DNA of 64,000 bases from JBGAKG01 sp044224495 (GCA_044224495.1 JBGAKG010000004.1:420136-484135); one strand, 5' to 3'; positions 42,607 to 52,246 are shown, counted from the first letter of the stretch. Notes: generated by a model from the sequence alone, not told the origin. Made by a program: numbers and translations.

Positions 42607-43005
42607 TCAGCGAGGGGTGCGACCGCTCTCGACGAGCCGCGCCCGTGCCCAACGTAACGCAGGCGTCGGAGAGATCGCGATGAAGGATGGAAACGGTGGT
42701 GGTGCGAGCCACTGGATGACCGTGAGTGCGCCGCGAACCGGGAGCGAAGGCACCACGTGTGCGACGCCGAGGATCGAGTGCCCGACGCGAGCGAAGAGGC
42801 GTTGCATCTCGCGCCCCGCGCGCTCGCGGACGTTCGCCGAGAAGAACGACGCTTGCGTCAGATCCACCACGACCGCGATCGGCCCCTCGCGGGTTGCAAC
42901 CTCGGCCATCTCGTCGAAGTGGGCGACTCCTTCCTCGATCGTGATCGCCTCGAAGAAGGTCACCTGGATCAGTGGAGACGCGCTCACGTCGACGAGCGGC
43001 TTCAT
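42607..43005 (-). CDS. small protein in signalling operon (possible STAS/SpoIIAA-like fold)
   Basis: A 132-aa protein. Alternating hydrophobic strands and helices (LIQVTFFEAITIEEGVAHFDEM, PIAVVVDLTQASFFSANVRERAGREM) recall the SpoIIAA/STAS-like fold used in partner-switching, but no conserved phospho-site motif can be named. It lies between the kinase-PilZ gene (9 bp) and the REC-EAL gene (31 bp), so it is part of the operon. Confidence 0.55.
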   Translation of the reverse strand: MKPLVDVSASPLIQVTFFEAITIEEGVAHFDEMAEVATREGPIAVVVDLTQASFFSANVRERAGREMQRLFARVGHSILGVAHVVPSLPVRGALTVIQWLAPPPFPSFIAISPTPALRWARARLVESGRTPR

Positions 43006-43014
43006 GGACGAACT

Positions 43015-44277
43015 CTAGCATCCGCCAACCGTTCGCGAATCGAGCGTGGCTTCGGGACCCGTCTGACCGGTCAAGAGGACCACGTAGCGCGCGATGTCCT
43101 GTCGGGTCGGGCCATCGAGGTTCACGAACTCCAGCCCAGCTGCGCGCACGCCGTGCTCGCGTGGGATCGACCACCGTACGCGCGCTGGTGTCTCGACGAT
43201 TCGACCTTCGATCGGGAGCGCGAAGCGCGCCGTGACGTCGGTCTCCGGCGTGAGCGGGTCGCGCGAGAGCACCAAGAGACCTCCGACCGAGATGTCCTCG
43301 GTGCGGCCGTCCACGGTTCGATCGCCGAGCCCGAGGCGAATCGGCGTCATGTACGCGGCGCGCGGCATCTTCCGCCGCGGCGCCGGTGCGACGGGCGCGA
43401 GCACTTGGAGCGAGTGCACCGCGAGCGGACAGGCCAGACGGAGCTCCTCGGCGAAGTGCTCGGTGGACCCGTAACGCTCTGCCGCCGGCTTCGCCATGGC
43501 TCTCGCGACGACGCGGGCGAGCGCAGGCTCCACGTCGGCCGTGTCGCGGAGGGACGGCGCCGGCGCATCACTCGTGACCTGACGCCAGATCCGCGGGGCC
43601 GGGCCGTCGTACGGAAGCTGACCCGAGATCAGCTCGAAGAGCGTGACCCCGAGCGCGTAGATGTCGATCCGGCGATCGACGGCTTCGCCCAAGAGCTGCT
43701 CGGGCGCCATGTAGGCGGGCGTTCCGACCGGCACCCCCACGTCGGTGATCGTCGCATCCGACTCCGCGAGCTTCGCGATGCCGAAGTCGATGAGGGTGAC
43801 GACCTCTCGCCCGCTCGGCTCGCGCCGTGCGACCAGGTTCGCCGGTTTCACGTCGCGATGGATGATGTCGGCGGCGTGCGCGGCGCCGAGCGCATCGCAC
43901 ACCATGAGCCCCATCGCCACCGCTTCGACGACGGGGAATCGCCCGCGCGCGGCGAGCAGCCCTTCGATCGAGCGGCCCTCGAGGAGCTCCATCACCAGGT
44001 ACGGGAGCCCGTTCGGGAGTGCCCCCGCATCGAGGATTCGCACGATGCCGGCGTGACGCAATCGGCCGAGCGCTCTCGCCTCGCGGAGGAGACGCAGCTT
44101 GCGCTCCTCACGCAAGATCACGTAGCGCGGCGCGGCGATGATCTTGATCGCCACCCGCTGGCCCGTGAAGAGGTGCATGGCCTCCACCACGCACGCCTCG
44201 GAGCCTTCGCCGAGGATGCGGCGAACCTCGTAACGGTCGTCGATGACGTCGCCCGGTGATGCGCTGAACTCGGTCAT
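43015..44277 (-). CDS. Ser/Thr protein kinase fused to a PilZ c-di-GMP-binding domain
   Basis: A 420-aa protein. The kinase core is complete: VAIK Lys45, HRDVKPAN from 140, DFG 164-166 and GTPAYMAPEQ. A C-terminal PilZ domain (residues ~300-405) has both c-di-GMP-binding motifs, R302-K-M-P-R306 and DISVGG (328-333). The fusion suggests that c-di-GMP controls the kinase, or that the kinase is placed by it. It is encoded between two EAL genes, which fits a local c-di-GMP circuit. Four bp separate it from the upstream gene. Confidence 0.9.
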   Translation of the reverse strand: MTEFSASPGDVIDDRYEVRRILGEGSEACVVEAMHLFTGQRVAIKIIAAPRYVILREERKLRLLREARALGRLRHAGIVRILDAGALPNGLPYLVMELLEGRSIEGLLAARGRFPVVEAVAMGLMVCDALGAAHAADIIHRDVKPANLVARREPSGREVVTLIDFGIAKLAESDATITDVGVPVGTPAYMAPEQLLGEAVDRRIDIYALGVTLFELISGQLPYDGPAPRIWRQVTSDAPAPSLRDTADVEPALARVVARAMAKPAAERYGSTEHFAEELRLACPLAVHSLQVLAPVAPAPRRKMPRAAYMTPIRLGLGDRTVDGRTEDISVGGLLVLSRDPLTPETDVTARFALPIEGRIVETPARVRWSIPREHGVRAAGLEFVNLDGPTRQDIARYVVLLTGQTGPEATLDSRTVGGC

Positions 44278-44281
44278 GGCG

Positions 44282-45460
44282 TCACGTCGCGCTCCAGCGC
44301 GGTGCAGTGAAGCCCCGGGCAGGCTTGGCGAACCAATAGCCCTGGAGGAGCGCGCAGCCGTCGTTCGCGAGCACGTCGCGTTCCCCCTCGGTCTCGACCC
44401 CCTCGCAGATCAGACGGATCGAGAGCTCGTCGGAGCACAAGCGGGACATCGCCCGAACGACGCTGCGCTTCTTCTCGGACGCGTCCACGCCGCGGACGAG
44501 CGACATGTCGAGCTTGGCGAACTCGGGCTGGAGCTGGGTGAACGTCGAGAGACCGGCGTACCCGGCGCCGAGGTCGTCCACGGCGATGCGGAAGCCGAGC
44601 TCTCGGAGCCGATCGACGCGCCCGGCGAGGTCCTGCACGTCGTCGAGGGACGCCCGTTCGGTGATCTCCAACACGACCCGGTGCGCGATCGGGGCCAGCA
44701 CGCTGGTCGGCGCGAAGAGATCGTCGTCGCCCAAGTCGAGCGAGTGCAGGTTGATGAACAACAGCGCGTCGGGCGGGGCCTCGCTCGCGGTCGCAGCGAT
44801 GAGCTGCCGGATCCGCCGGCCGAGCTCGTGGAGCCTGCCCAGTCGCTCTGCGCTCTCCAGGAGGGCGAGCGGATTCGCGAGCGTCGGCTCGGTGGACCGC
44901 ATCAGCGCCTCGTACGCGAACACACTGCGAGCAGGCCAGTCGACGATCGGTTGGAAGGCAATCCAGAGCTTCTCGAGCGCGCTCTCGAAGCGCACCTCCA
45001 GCGCCGCTCGGTCGCCCAGCTGTCGGCTCCCGTTCTCGGCCACGAGCGCGAGCGCGGCGCGCTTGAGCTTCGCCATTTTGTGGAGCGAGGTCGCCTGCCG
45101 GACTGCGTGCTCGAACTGGTGCGTCGGGACCGGCTTCACCAGATAGCGGAACGCGCCGTACTCGATGGCTTCGACTGCCGTCTGGAAGTCCGGGCGGCCC
45201 GTCATCAGGATCACGGGGACGTCGAGATCGCGCCCGCGGACGGCGTGGAGGAGCGCGATGCCGCCCATGTGCGGCATCGAGATGTCGCTCACCACCACGT
45301 CGAACGCTCCCGCGTGCACCATTCCCACCGCTTCGCGTCCGTCACTCGCAGCGCTCACCTCGAAGCCCATGCTGCGAAGGATGCGCGAGTAGTCACGTCG
45401 GAGCGCAGCGTCGTCGTCGACGACGAGCGCGTGACCCGCAGACTCGGCCCCGTCATTCAT
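44282..45460 (-). CDS. response regulator with EAL c-di-GMP phosphodiesterase domain (second)
   Basis: A 392-aa protein. The receiver has Asp59 (VVSDISMP) and Lys in LVKPV. The EAL domain has EALMR, NLHS, EITER, DDLGAG, KLDMS, CEGVE and LQGYW, with catalytic residues intact. It is a paralogue of the protein encoded at 41421-42575. The ATG overlaps the stop of the hybrid kinase upstream (ATGA), so it is the most likely direct output of that kinase. Confidence 0.9.
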   Translation of the reverse strand: MNDGAESAGHALVVDDDAALRRDYSRILRSMGFEVSAASDGREAVGMVHAGAFDVVVSDISMPHMGGIALLHAVRGRDLDVPVILMTGRPDFQTAVEAIEYGAFRYLVKPVPTHQFEHAVRQATSLHKMAKLKRAALALVAENGSRQLGDRAALEVRFESALEKLWIAFQPIVDWPARSVFAYEALMRSTEPTLANPLALLESAERLGRLHELGRRIRQLIAATASEAPPDALLFINLHSLDLGDDDLFAPTSVLAPIAHRVVLEITERASLDDVQDLAGRVDRLRELGFRIAVDDLGAGYAGLSTFTQLQPEFAKLDMSLVRGVDASEKKRSVVRAMSRLCSDELSIRLICEGVETEGERDVLANDGCALLQGYWFAKPARGFTAPRWSAT

Positions 45461-46998
45461 TTTCGGTCCTCCCGTTGGATGCAGTTGTCCACCACGTTCA
45501 CGAGCTGCGTCGGCGTGAACGGTTTCTCGAGCTTGCCATTGCCGCTCGCGTCCAGGAACTCGCGTGCGCGTGACGTGAAGACACCCTCGGTGAGAAAGAC
45601 GATCCGGCGCGCTTGGCTCGGATCGATCGTCGCGACGGCGGCGTGGAAGTCGATCCCGGACATCTCGGGCATCGAGAGGTCGCACAGCACCGAGTCGAAG
45701 CGAGCACCACCCTCGATCGCCGTGAGAGCTTGTTTTCCCGTCGTCGCCGTCGTCACGATGTGCGCGGGCGAGAGCGTGCGCTCCACCATGCGGAGGATCG
45801 CAGGGTCGGCGTGGACGACGAGGATTCGCGCGTTCCGCGGGCGCGAGACCGGCCCCGTGAGCGAGATGCGACCCGTCGGATCGGCGGGCAGGGCACTCGG
45901 GAAGGTGACTCGGAAGCGGGTGCCCACCCCTGGGGTGCTCTCCACTTCGATCCGACCGCCGTAGCTCGTCACGATGCGATGGCAAATGGAGAGCCCGAGC
46001 CCGGTGCCCTCGCCGGCCGGCTTGGTCGTGAAGAAGGGCTGGAACAACCGCTCGACGATCGCGGGTGGCATGCCCATCCCCGTATCGACGATCTCGACGC
46101 GCACGTCGTCTCCGACGATCTCCGTGGAGATCCGGATCTCGTGCTCCTCGAGGTGACCCTCGGGGATGGCCTCCGCGGCGTTGACCACGAGGTTCAGGAA
46201 CACCTGGCCCAGCTTGGACTCGCTCCCGCTGACGAAGGCGTCGGGGGTGTAGCTCGTCGCGAGGCGCGCACGGTTGCGCAGCTTGTTGCGCGCCATGCGG
46301 AGCGTGGACTCCATCACCTTGCGGACGTCGATCGGAAGCAGTCGCTCTTCGTCCGCGCGGGCGAACACGCGGAGATCGCGAGCGATGTCGCGGAGGCGCG
46401 TCGCCGCCTCCAAGGCGTCCTGGAGCTCCTCGTTCACCTCCGTCGCGACATCGGCGTAGGGCCGTGCCGCGAGCGCCCGCATGGCGAGCTCGAGGTTCGC
46501 CATGACCGAGGCCAATGGGTTGTTGATCTCGTGCGCGACTCCGGCCGCGAGCGTACCGACCAATGCCATTCGGTCCGCGATGACGAGCTGCTCCTGCATC
46601 TTCCTGCGCTCCGAGCGCAGCTCGGCCTCGCGCAGCTCGCGCTCGATCGCCGCGTTCAGACGCGGACCCAACGTCGACTTCAAGAAGTAGTCGTGGGCGC
46701 CCGAGCGCATCGCATCGACCGCCGTCTCTTCGCCGACGGAGCCCGAGACGATGATGAAGGGGACGTCGAGCCCGCGGCTCCGCACGAGGTCCAGCGCCGC
46801 CGGCGCGTCGAACCGAGGCATGGAGTAGTCGCAGAGGACGACGTCCCATCCCTCGCGGTCGAGCGCTGCGGTCATGGAAGGCGCGTCGTCGACGCGCTCG
46901 TGCTCGAAGGCGAGTCGGCCTTTGCGCAGCACGTGGAGCACCAGCGCGGCGTCGCGCTCGTCGTCCTCGACCAGGAGGACCCTCACCGGCGTGCTCAC
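45457..46998 (-). CDS. REC-histidine kinase-REC hybrid protein
   Basis: A 513-aa soluble protein. The first receiver has Asp in VLCDYSMP. The kinase core has H in GVAHEINNPLAS, N-box NLVVNAAEA and G-box GTGLGLSICHR. The second receiver has Asp in VLCDLSMP, but its acidic pocket reads VVHADP, with only one Asp. There is no input domain other than the N-terminal receiver, so it acts as a relay. The GTG start overlaps the upstream stop (GTGA). It probably passes phosphate from the upstream double kinase to the REC-EAL proteins. Confidence 0.9.
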   Translation of the reverse strand: MSTPVRVLLVEDDERDAALVLHVLRKGRLAFEHERVDDAPSMTAALDREGWDVVLCDYSMPRFDAPAALDLVRSRGLDVPFIIVSGSVGEETAVDAMRSGAHDYFLKSTLGPRLNAAIERELREAELRSERRKMQEQLVIADRMALVGTLAAGVAHEINNPLASVMANLELAMRALAARPYADVATEVNEELQDALEAATRLRDIARDLRVFARADEERLLPIDVRKVMESTLRMARNKLRNRARLATSYTPDAFVSGSESKLGQVFLNLVVNAAEAIPEGHLEEHEIRISTEIVGDDVRVEIVDTGMGMPPAIVERLFQPFFTTKPAGEGTGLGLSICHRIVTSYGGRIEVESTPGVGTRFRVTFPSALPADPTGRISLTGPVSRPRNARILVVHADPAILRMVERTLSPAHIVTTATTGKQALTAIEGGARFDSVLCDLSMPEMSGIDFHAAVATIDPSQARRIVFLTEGVFTSRAREFLDASGNGKLEKPFTPTQLVNVVDNCIQREDRK

Positions 46999-49457
46999 GA
47001 GACCTCCACGCCTTCGCCGAGAGTGAAGAAGAACGTCGCGCCCTCGCCCGGCTTGCCGGTCGCCCAGACGCGCCCACCGTGCCGGAACACGATCCGCTGC
47101 ACCGTCGCGAGACCGATCCCGTGACCCTCGAACTCGGCGCTCGTGTGGAGACGCTGGAACGCCCCGAAGAGCTTCCTGGCGAACGAACCGTCGAAGCCAG
47201 CGCCGTTGTCGCGGACGAAGAAGGCCTCGCCGTGCTCGGTCGGGGTGGTCCCCACTTCGATCCGGGCACCCGCGCGCTGGCTCGAGAACTTGCGCGCGTT
47301 GCCGACGAGGTTCTCGAAGATCACGCGAAGGAGTCGCTCGTCGCACGCGGCGACCATCCCGTCCTGGACGACTTGCTCGGCCGTGCGCCCGTCGCGGGCG
47401 GCGAGCGTCTGCATGACGTCTCGCGCGAGGCTCGACACGTCGACGCGGCTCCGGACGAGAGGCGCCCGCGTCACGCGCGCGAGCGAGAGCAGCGCATCGA
47501 TCAGCTCCGCCATCTGCTTGGACGAACCGCGGATCCACTGGAGGTACTTCTTGCCCTCCGCGTCGAGTGCTTCGCCGTGGTCTTCGACGAGGATTCTGCT
47601 GAAACCGTCGATCGCGCGCAGCGGCGCTCGGAGATCGTGAGAGACCGAGTAGCTGAACGCATCGAGCTCGCGGTTCGCGTTCTCGAGCGCCACGATGTAA
47701 GCGCGGCGCGTGGCCGCGAGCTCCACGTGAGTTCGCACGCGGGCGAGGAGCTCGGGTGCACCGAACGGCTTCATCACGTAGTCATCGGCGCCTGCGTCGA
47801 GGCCCCGAATCGAGGCCCCCTCGGTGCCTTGCGCCGAGAGCAGGATCACCGGGATGCTCTTCGTGTCCGGCCGCCGGCGAAGCTCTCGGACGAGCTCGAT
47901 GCCGTCCATCCGCGGCATCATGACGTCGCTCACGACGAGGTCGGGGACGCCATCGTCGAGCTGCTCCAGCGCATCGGTGCCGTCGTGCGCGACCGTCACG
48001 TCGTAGCTCGGCGCGAGGAGCGACGAGATGTAGTCGCGAAGGTCGACGCTGTCGTCCACCACGAGGATGCGCGGGCGGGGTTTTCCCGAGCCACCCACGG
48101 TGCGCTCGTCCGCAACCGCGCGGGGAACGTGCGCGAGCGCGCGCGCCAACGAGCGTGTTCCCCGGCCGAGCTCGGGGTTCGTCGGGGTCATCGACACCGC
48201 CTCCGCGGGAAGGTGCGCATGCCCGCGCCGGAGCACGACGCGGAACGTCGACCCCTTGCCGACCGTGCTCTCGACCGTGATCCGACCGTGGTGAAGCGCC
48301 ACGAGCTCTTTCACGAGCGCGAGACCGATCCCCGTGCCTTCGGCGACGCGGCCGCTGGTCCCCGAGACGCGATGGAAGCGTTCGAAGATTCGTTCGAGCT
48401 CCGCCGTGGGGATCCCGACTCCGGTGTCGCTCACCTCGAGGATCGCCTCGTTCTCGACGAGTCGGGTTCGGACCGTGATCGAACCTTCCTGCGTGTACTT
48501 GTGCGCGTTGGCGACGAGGTTCGTCACGATCTTCTCCCACATCTCGCGGTCGACCCACTGCGGCTCGCTCATGGGGGGAGAGTCGACGACGAGCTCGAGC
48601 CCGGCGTGGCTGGCGACGGAGCGAAACATGGCCGCCAAGTCGGCCGTCAGCTTGCCGATGTCCACCGGGGCGAAGGTCGCATTCAGCCGTCCGGCTTCGA
48701 GGCGAGAGAAATCGAGGAGGGTTTCGACGAGCCGATCCAGTCGCTGGGCGTTGCGGAGAGCGAGCTCGACGAGGTGGCGCTGGTTCGCATCGATCCCCGT
48801 GTGGAGCACGTCCTGAAGCGGCCCGAGGATGAGCGTGAGTGGCGTGCGAAGCTCGTGGCTCACATTGGACAAGAAGGTCGTCTTCGCAGCGTCGAGTCGG
48901 CCGAGCTGCTCGTTGGCCTCGCGCAGTTTTTCGAGCGCCCCCGCGAGCTCGCGGCTTCGCGCGAGGACCTCCCGCTCCATCTTGCTCGTGCGATCGCGCA
49001 GCGCTTCGCCTGCCTCGGTGGCGTTGACGAGCTCGGTGACGTCCTCGACGCAGTGAAGGATGAACTCGACCTCTCCCGACGGCGAGAGGACGGGGACGTT
49101 GCGCGGGCTCCAGAACCGGCTCACGAACGATCCGTCGGGCCCCCGGATGTCGTACTTCTGGACGGGCATCGTGTCGGCGGCGCGGGTCGAGAGGACGCGT
49201 GCGAGCGATGCGCGGAGGTTCGAGACCCCATCGGCTTCGGAGGCCGTGGGATCGTCGGTGAAGATCTCGAAGAGCCCGCGCCCGATCGACTCCGGCCCGA
49301 CGTGCGTCGCCGCGAGCCGCTGCGCGGTCGCCGCCACCATCGTGAAGCGAGGCGCGTCGGGCCGAAGGACGAGCACGAGATGCGGCGAGCTCTCGAACAA
49401 GAGCCTCCACGGTGTCGTCTGCTCTTCGATGTACCCGCCCCCCACGTCACCGAACAT
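46995..49457 (-). CDS. double histidine kinase: PAS-HK-REC-HK
   Basis: An 820-aa cytosolic protein with an unusual order. A PAS domain (~15-145) is followed by a coiled coil and a first kinase core (H in NVSHELRTPLT; G-box GTGIGLALVK). A receiver comes next (Asp in VVSDVMMPRMDG; Lys in VMKPF). A second complete kinase core ends the protein (H in SVSHDLRAPLRAI; N-box NLVGNARK; G-box GHGIGLATVQ). The second core resembles phytochrome-type kinases. The start is ATG 49457; a TTG at 49493 is possible. It heads the six-gene signalling operon, behind an AT-rich stretch (49460-49520) that is rare in this genome and likely holds the promoter. Confidence 0.88.
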   Translation of the reverse strand: MFGDVGGGYIEEQTTPWRLLFESSPHLVLVLRPDAPRFTMVAATAQRLAATHVGPESIGRGLFEIFTDDPTASEADGVSNLRASLARVLSTRAADTMPVQKYDIRGPDGSFVSRFWSPRNVPVLSPSGEVEFILHCVEDVTELVNATEAGEALRDRTSKMEREVLARSRELAGALEKLREANEQLGRLDAAKTTFLSNVSHELRTPLTLILGPLQDVLHTGIDANQRHLVELALRNAQRLDRLVETLLDFSRLEAGRLNATFAPVDIGKLTADLAAMFRSVASHAGLELVVDSPPMSEPQWVDREMWEKIVTNLVANAHKYTQEGSITVRTRLVENEAILEVSDTGVGIPTAELERIFERFHRVSGTSGRVAEGTGIGLALVKELVALHHGRITVESTVGKGSTFRVVLRRGHAHLPAEAVSMTPTNPELGRGTRSLARALAHVPRAVADERTVGGSGKPRPRILVVDDSVDLRDYISSLLAPSYDVTVAHDGTDALEQLDDGVPDLVVSDVMMPRMDGIELVRELRRRPDTKSIPVILLSAQGTEGASIRGLDAGADDYVMKPFGAPELLARVRTHVELAATRRAYIVALENANRELDAFSYSVSHDLRAPLRAIDGFSRILVEDHGEALDAEGKKYLQWIRGSSKQMAELIDALLSLARVTRAPLVRSRVDVSSLARDVMQTLAARDGRTAEQVVQDGMVAACDERLLRVIFENLVGNARKFSSQRAGARIEVGTTPTEHGEAFFVRDNGAGFDGSFARKLFGAFQRLHTSAEFEGHGIGLATVQRIVFRHGGRVWATGKPGEGATFFFTLGEGVEVS

Positions 49458-49611
49458 GAAGTTACTGTGCTTGCAAATCGACTGTTCTCGCAAGAGAAAT
49501 GCAAATTCATTTACTCAGACATGCGCAACCATGTGGGTGCTAAATCGGTGTGGGTCCATCGGGATAGTCGACGATTCGAGGGCGATTTCCCTCGTTGGCT
49601 GCGACTCGCGG

Positions 49612-49986
49612 TCACGGATCCTTCTCGGGGAGCGGCGGTGGGAGCGGGCTCGAATCGAACGCGAGGGGCGCGCGTGTGCTCATGAAGAGCCTGATTGCCG
49701 CCTCTGCTTCGCCCGACAGCCCGAGGAACCGCAGGCCCATTCCGACCACGCGACCTTTGTCCAGGACGTGCCAGACGATCTCCCCCTCGACGGCGTGTCG
49801 CGCATCCAGAAACGCGAGGTCGACGGTCACGTGGGTTCCCATCGGCAGCTCGATCGGGGCTTCGATGAAGATTCCGCCGAGCGAAAGGTCCCGCGTTCGG
49901 CCGGCATAGAAGTTGTGGGCAGACGAGAAATCCACGTCGACGGAGAGCGAGAGTCGGGGATGTCTGCGACGTTCCGTATCGGGCAT
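49612..49986 (-). CDS. PilZ-domain protein
   Basis: A 124-aa single-domain PilZ protein. The c-di-GMP motifs RRHPR (residues ~7-11) and DLSLGG are intact. It lies 154 bp upstream of the double kinase on the same strand, so it may belong to the same regulon. It is a likely c-di-GMP effector for motility or surface behaviour; a Pro-rich tail ends it. Confidence 0.85.
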   Translation of the reverse strand: MPDTERRRHPRLSLSVDVDFSSAHNFYAGRTRDLSLGGIFIEAPIELPMGTHVTVDLAFLDARHAVEGEIVWHVLDKGRVVGMGLRFLGLSGEAEAAIRLFMSTRAPLAFDSSPLPPPLPEKDP

Positions 49987-50153
49987 TCAAGCATCTTGGC
50001 CCAAGCCGAACACCGATGGAACGAGTGTCGAATAACGAGCCCCTCGTCCAATGTGGGAATCGTCGTCACACGTTTGTCACAAAGCCCCTGTTCGGGCTCC
50101 CGACCGAGCGGTCGCCCCTCCACCCCCCGCCATCTGCTAAGTCACCGCAGCCC

Positions 50154-51527
50154 ATGGATGTCCAGCCCACGTCGCGACCGAAGGCAGTGCTCGTCGGAGT
50201 GAAGCTCCCCGAGGTCACGGCCGAGGAGCACGAGGCGAGCCTCGCCGAGCTCCAGCGCCTCGTGACGACGCTCGGCTACGAGACCATCGCGACGGTCACG
50301 CAAGCGCGCGAGCACCTCGCCGCGGCCGCCGTCATCGGCGAGGGCAAGCTGATGGAGCTCGCGGACCTGACTGGGGGAACCGGGCACGTCGGGACCACCG
50401 CCCCGAAACGGCGGGACAAGGCGCGCCTCAAGCGTGAGCACGAAGCGGGCACGAGCGACGAAGAGGAGACCGAAGACGACGCGGCCGACCCCGATGCATC
50501 GTCGAAGGTCGCGCTCGTCGCCGTCGATCACGAGCTCTCGCCGAGCCAGGCGCGCAACCTCGAGCGCGCGACCGGCAGCGCCGTGCTCGATCGCACTGGC
50601 GTCATCATCGAGATCTTCCATCGCCACGCGAAGAGCCGGGAGGCTCGCCTCCAGGTCGAGATCGCCCGCCTCGGGTACACGGCGCCGCGCATGCGCGAGT
50701 CGGCCGGCAGCAAGGAGCGCCAGCGCGGCCGCGGCGCGGGCGAAGCGGCGCTCGAGCTGGATCGGCGCAAGATCCGCGATCGCATCGCGGAGCTGAAGGA
50801 AGAGCTCGAGCGCATCCAGGCCGATCAGGGCGTCCGCCGCTCGCACCGCAAGGACGCGCGCCGGATCGCGCTCGTCGGTTACACGAACGCCGGCAAATCG
50901 TCGCTCATGCGCGGGCTCACCGGGAGCGAGGTCTACGTCGAAGACAAGCTCTTCGCGACGCTCGACACGACCGTCCGCGCGCTCCAACCCGAGGCGAAGC
51001 CCCGCATCCTCGTCAGCGACACGGTCGGGTTCATCAAGAAGCTCCCGCACGATCTCGTCGCGAGCTTCAAATCGACGTTGGACGAAGCGCACGAGGCCTC
51101 GCACCTCCTGCACGTCGTCGACGCCTCGGACCCGGGGTGGCCCGGTCAGCTGGAGGTGACCCGCGAGGTGCTCGCGGAGATCGGCGCCCAGGTCGTGCCC
51201 TCGACCATCGTCTTCAACAAAATCGATCGGCTCGACGAGGGGCACCGCAAGATGCTCGCCCATCGCTTCCCCGATGCCTGGCTCGTGTCGGCGCACGATC
51301 CGGCGGACGTGCACCGGCTGCGCGATCGGATCGAAGAGCTCTTCACTCGCGAGTGGACCGAGGAGGAGCACCTCGTTCCCTACACCCGCCAGCGCCTCGT
51401 GTCGGAGATGCACGACGAAGGTCGCGTCGTCGCCGAGGCGTACGAGGCGGACGGCGTGCACGTTCGCTTCCGGGCACCGGCGCTCACGCACGCGAAGTTT
51501 CGTGCAAAGGCGGCGGGCGCGTCGTGA
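50154..51527 (+). CDS. hflX: ribosome-associated GTPase HflX
   Basis: A 457-aa protein. It has the HflX N-terminal domain (GEGKLMELADL, DHELSPSQARNLE, DRTGVIIEIFHRHAKSREARLQVEIARLGY) and an acidic insertion (EEETEDDAADPDAS). The GTPase domain shows G1 GYTNAGKSS, G3 DTVGFI and G4 NKID. HflX splits stalled or heat-damaged ribosomes. The frame is open 138 bp further, but the ATG at 50154 with a TAAGTC box 10 nt upstream is preferred. It is coupled by GTGA to the nitrilase gene. Confidence 0.92.
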   Translation: MDVQPTSRPKAVLVGVKLPEVTAEEHEASLAELQRLVTTLGYETIATVTQAREHLAAAAVIGEGKLMELADLTGGTGHVGTTAPKRRDKARLKREHEAGTSDEEETEDDAADPDASSKVALVAVDHELSPSQARNLERATGSAVLDRTGVIIEIFHRHAKSREARLQVEIARLGYTAPRMRESAGSKERQRGRGAGEAALELDRRKIRDRIAELKEELERIQADQGVRRSHRKDARRIALVGYTNAGKSSLMRGLTGSEVYVEDKLFATLDTTVRALQPEAKPRILVSDTVGFIKKLPHDLVASFKSTLDEAHEASHLLHVVDASDPGWPGQLEVTREVLAEIGAQVVPSTIVFNKIDRLDEGHRKMLAHRFPDAWLVSAHDPADVHRLRDRIEELFTREWTEEEHLVPYTRQRLVSEMHDEGRVVAEAYEADGVHVRFRAPALTHAKFRAKAAGAS

Positions 51528-52246
51528 GCGAGCTCGCGCTCGCGCTCCTCGAGCTGCCGGCGCGCTTCGGTGAGCCCACCGCCGTGCTCGCCCAGGTCGA
51601 GGAGCTCGTGGCCCAGGGGCCCGCGGATCTCGTGCTCCTCCCCGAAGCCTCGCTCACGGGGTACGTCTCGCCTCGCGGCGTCTTCGATCCGAGCCCCTTC
51701 GCCGAGGAGCGCGGTGGTCCGACCGAGCGCGCCCTGTCGGCGCTCGCGCGCCGCCACCGGACGCACCTCGCGGCGCCGTTCATCGAGCGCGCGGGTGCGG
51801 CGCACTACAATGCCTTCCTCGTCTTCGATCGCGAAGGCGGGGTGATCGCGCACTACCGCAAGCGCCACCCCTGGTACCCGGAGCGCTGGGCCACGCCGTC
51901 GCCGGTCCCTCCGCCGGTCGTCGCGATCGCGGGGTGGTCCGTCACGATCGCGATCTGCTTCGACGTCCATACGCTCGCCGAGGACGCCGCGAACGAGCTC
52001 GAGCGTGCCGAGCTCCTTCTGTTCCCGAGCGCGTGGTGCGAGGACGAAGGGCAGGACCTCCGCGCCGAGCTCCTTCCGCCGATCGCGCGCCGGTTCGGGG
52101 TCGCCGTCGCGAACGCGAACTGGGCTGCCGGCGACGTGAAGGTCCCCGGCCAAGGTGCTTCGCGCGTCTGGAACGGGCGCGGCGAGCTCCTCGCCAGGGC
52201 GCGCTCGCCGCGGCTCGACGTGGTCCTCGCGCGGGGCGCGCCATGA
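51524..52246 (+). CDS. carbon-nitrogen hydrolase (nitrilase superfamily)
   Basis: A 240-aa enzyme with the catalytic triad Glu41 (LLPEASLTGY), Lys113 (YRKRHPW) and Cys145 (AICFD). It hydrolyses an amide or nitrile; the branch is unclear. The GTG start overlaps hflX and its stop overlaps the TetR gene (ATGA), so hflX, this gene and tetR form a coupled operon. Confidence 0.88.
   Translation: MSELALALLELPARFGEPTAVLAQVEELVAQGPADLVLLPEASLTGYVSPRGVFDPSPFAEERGGPTERALSALARRHRTHLAAPFIERAGAAHYNAFLVFDREGGVIAHYRKRHPWYPERWATPSPVPPPVVAIAGWSVTIAICFDVHTLAEDAANELERAELLLFPSAWCEDEGQDLRAELLPPIARRFGVAVANANWAAGDVKVPGQGASRVWNGRGELLARARSPRLDVVLARGAP

Noticed and set aside
44282..47269. 995-codon minus-strand frame as one protein
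   Set aside because: The first 600 codons are a shadow of the REC-HK-REC gene in another frame. The real REC-EAL gene starts at 45460, where it overlaps the upstream stop.
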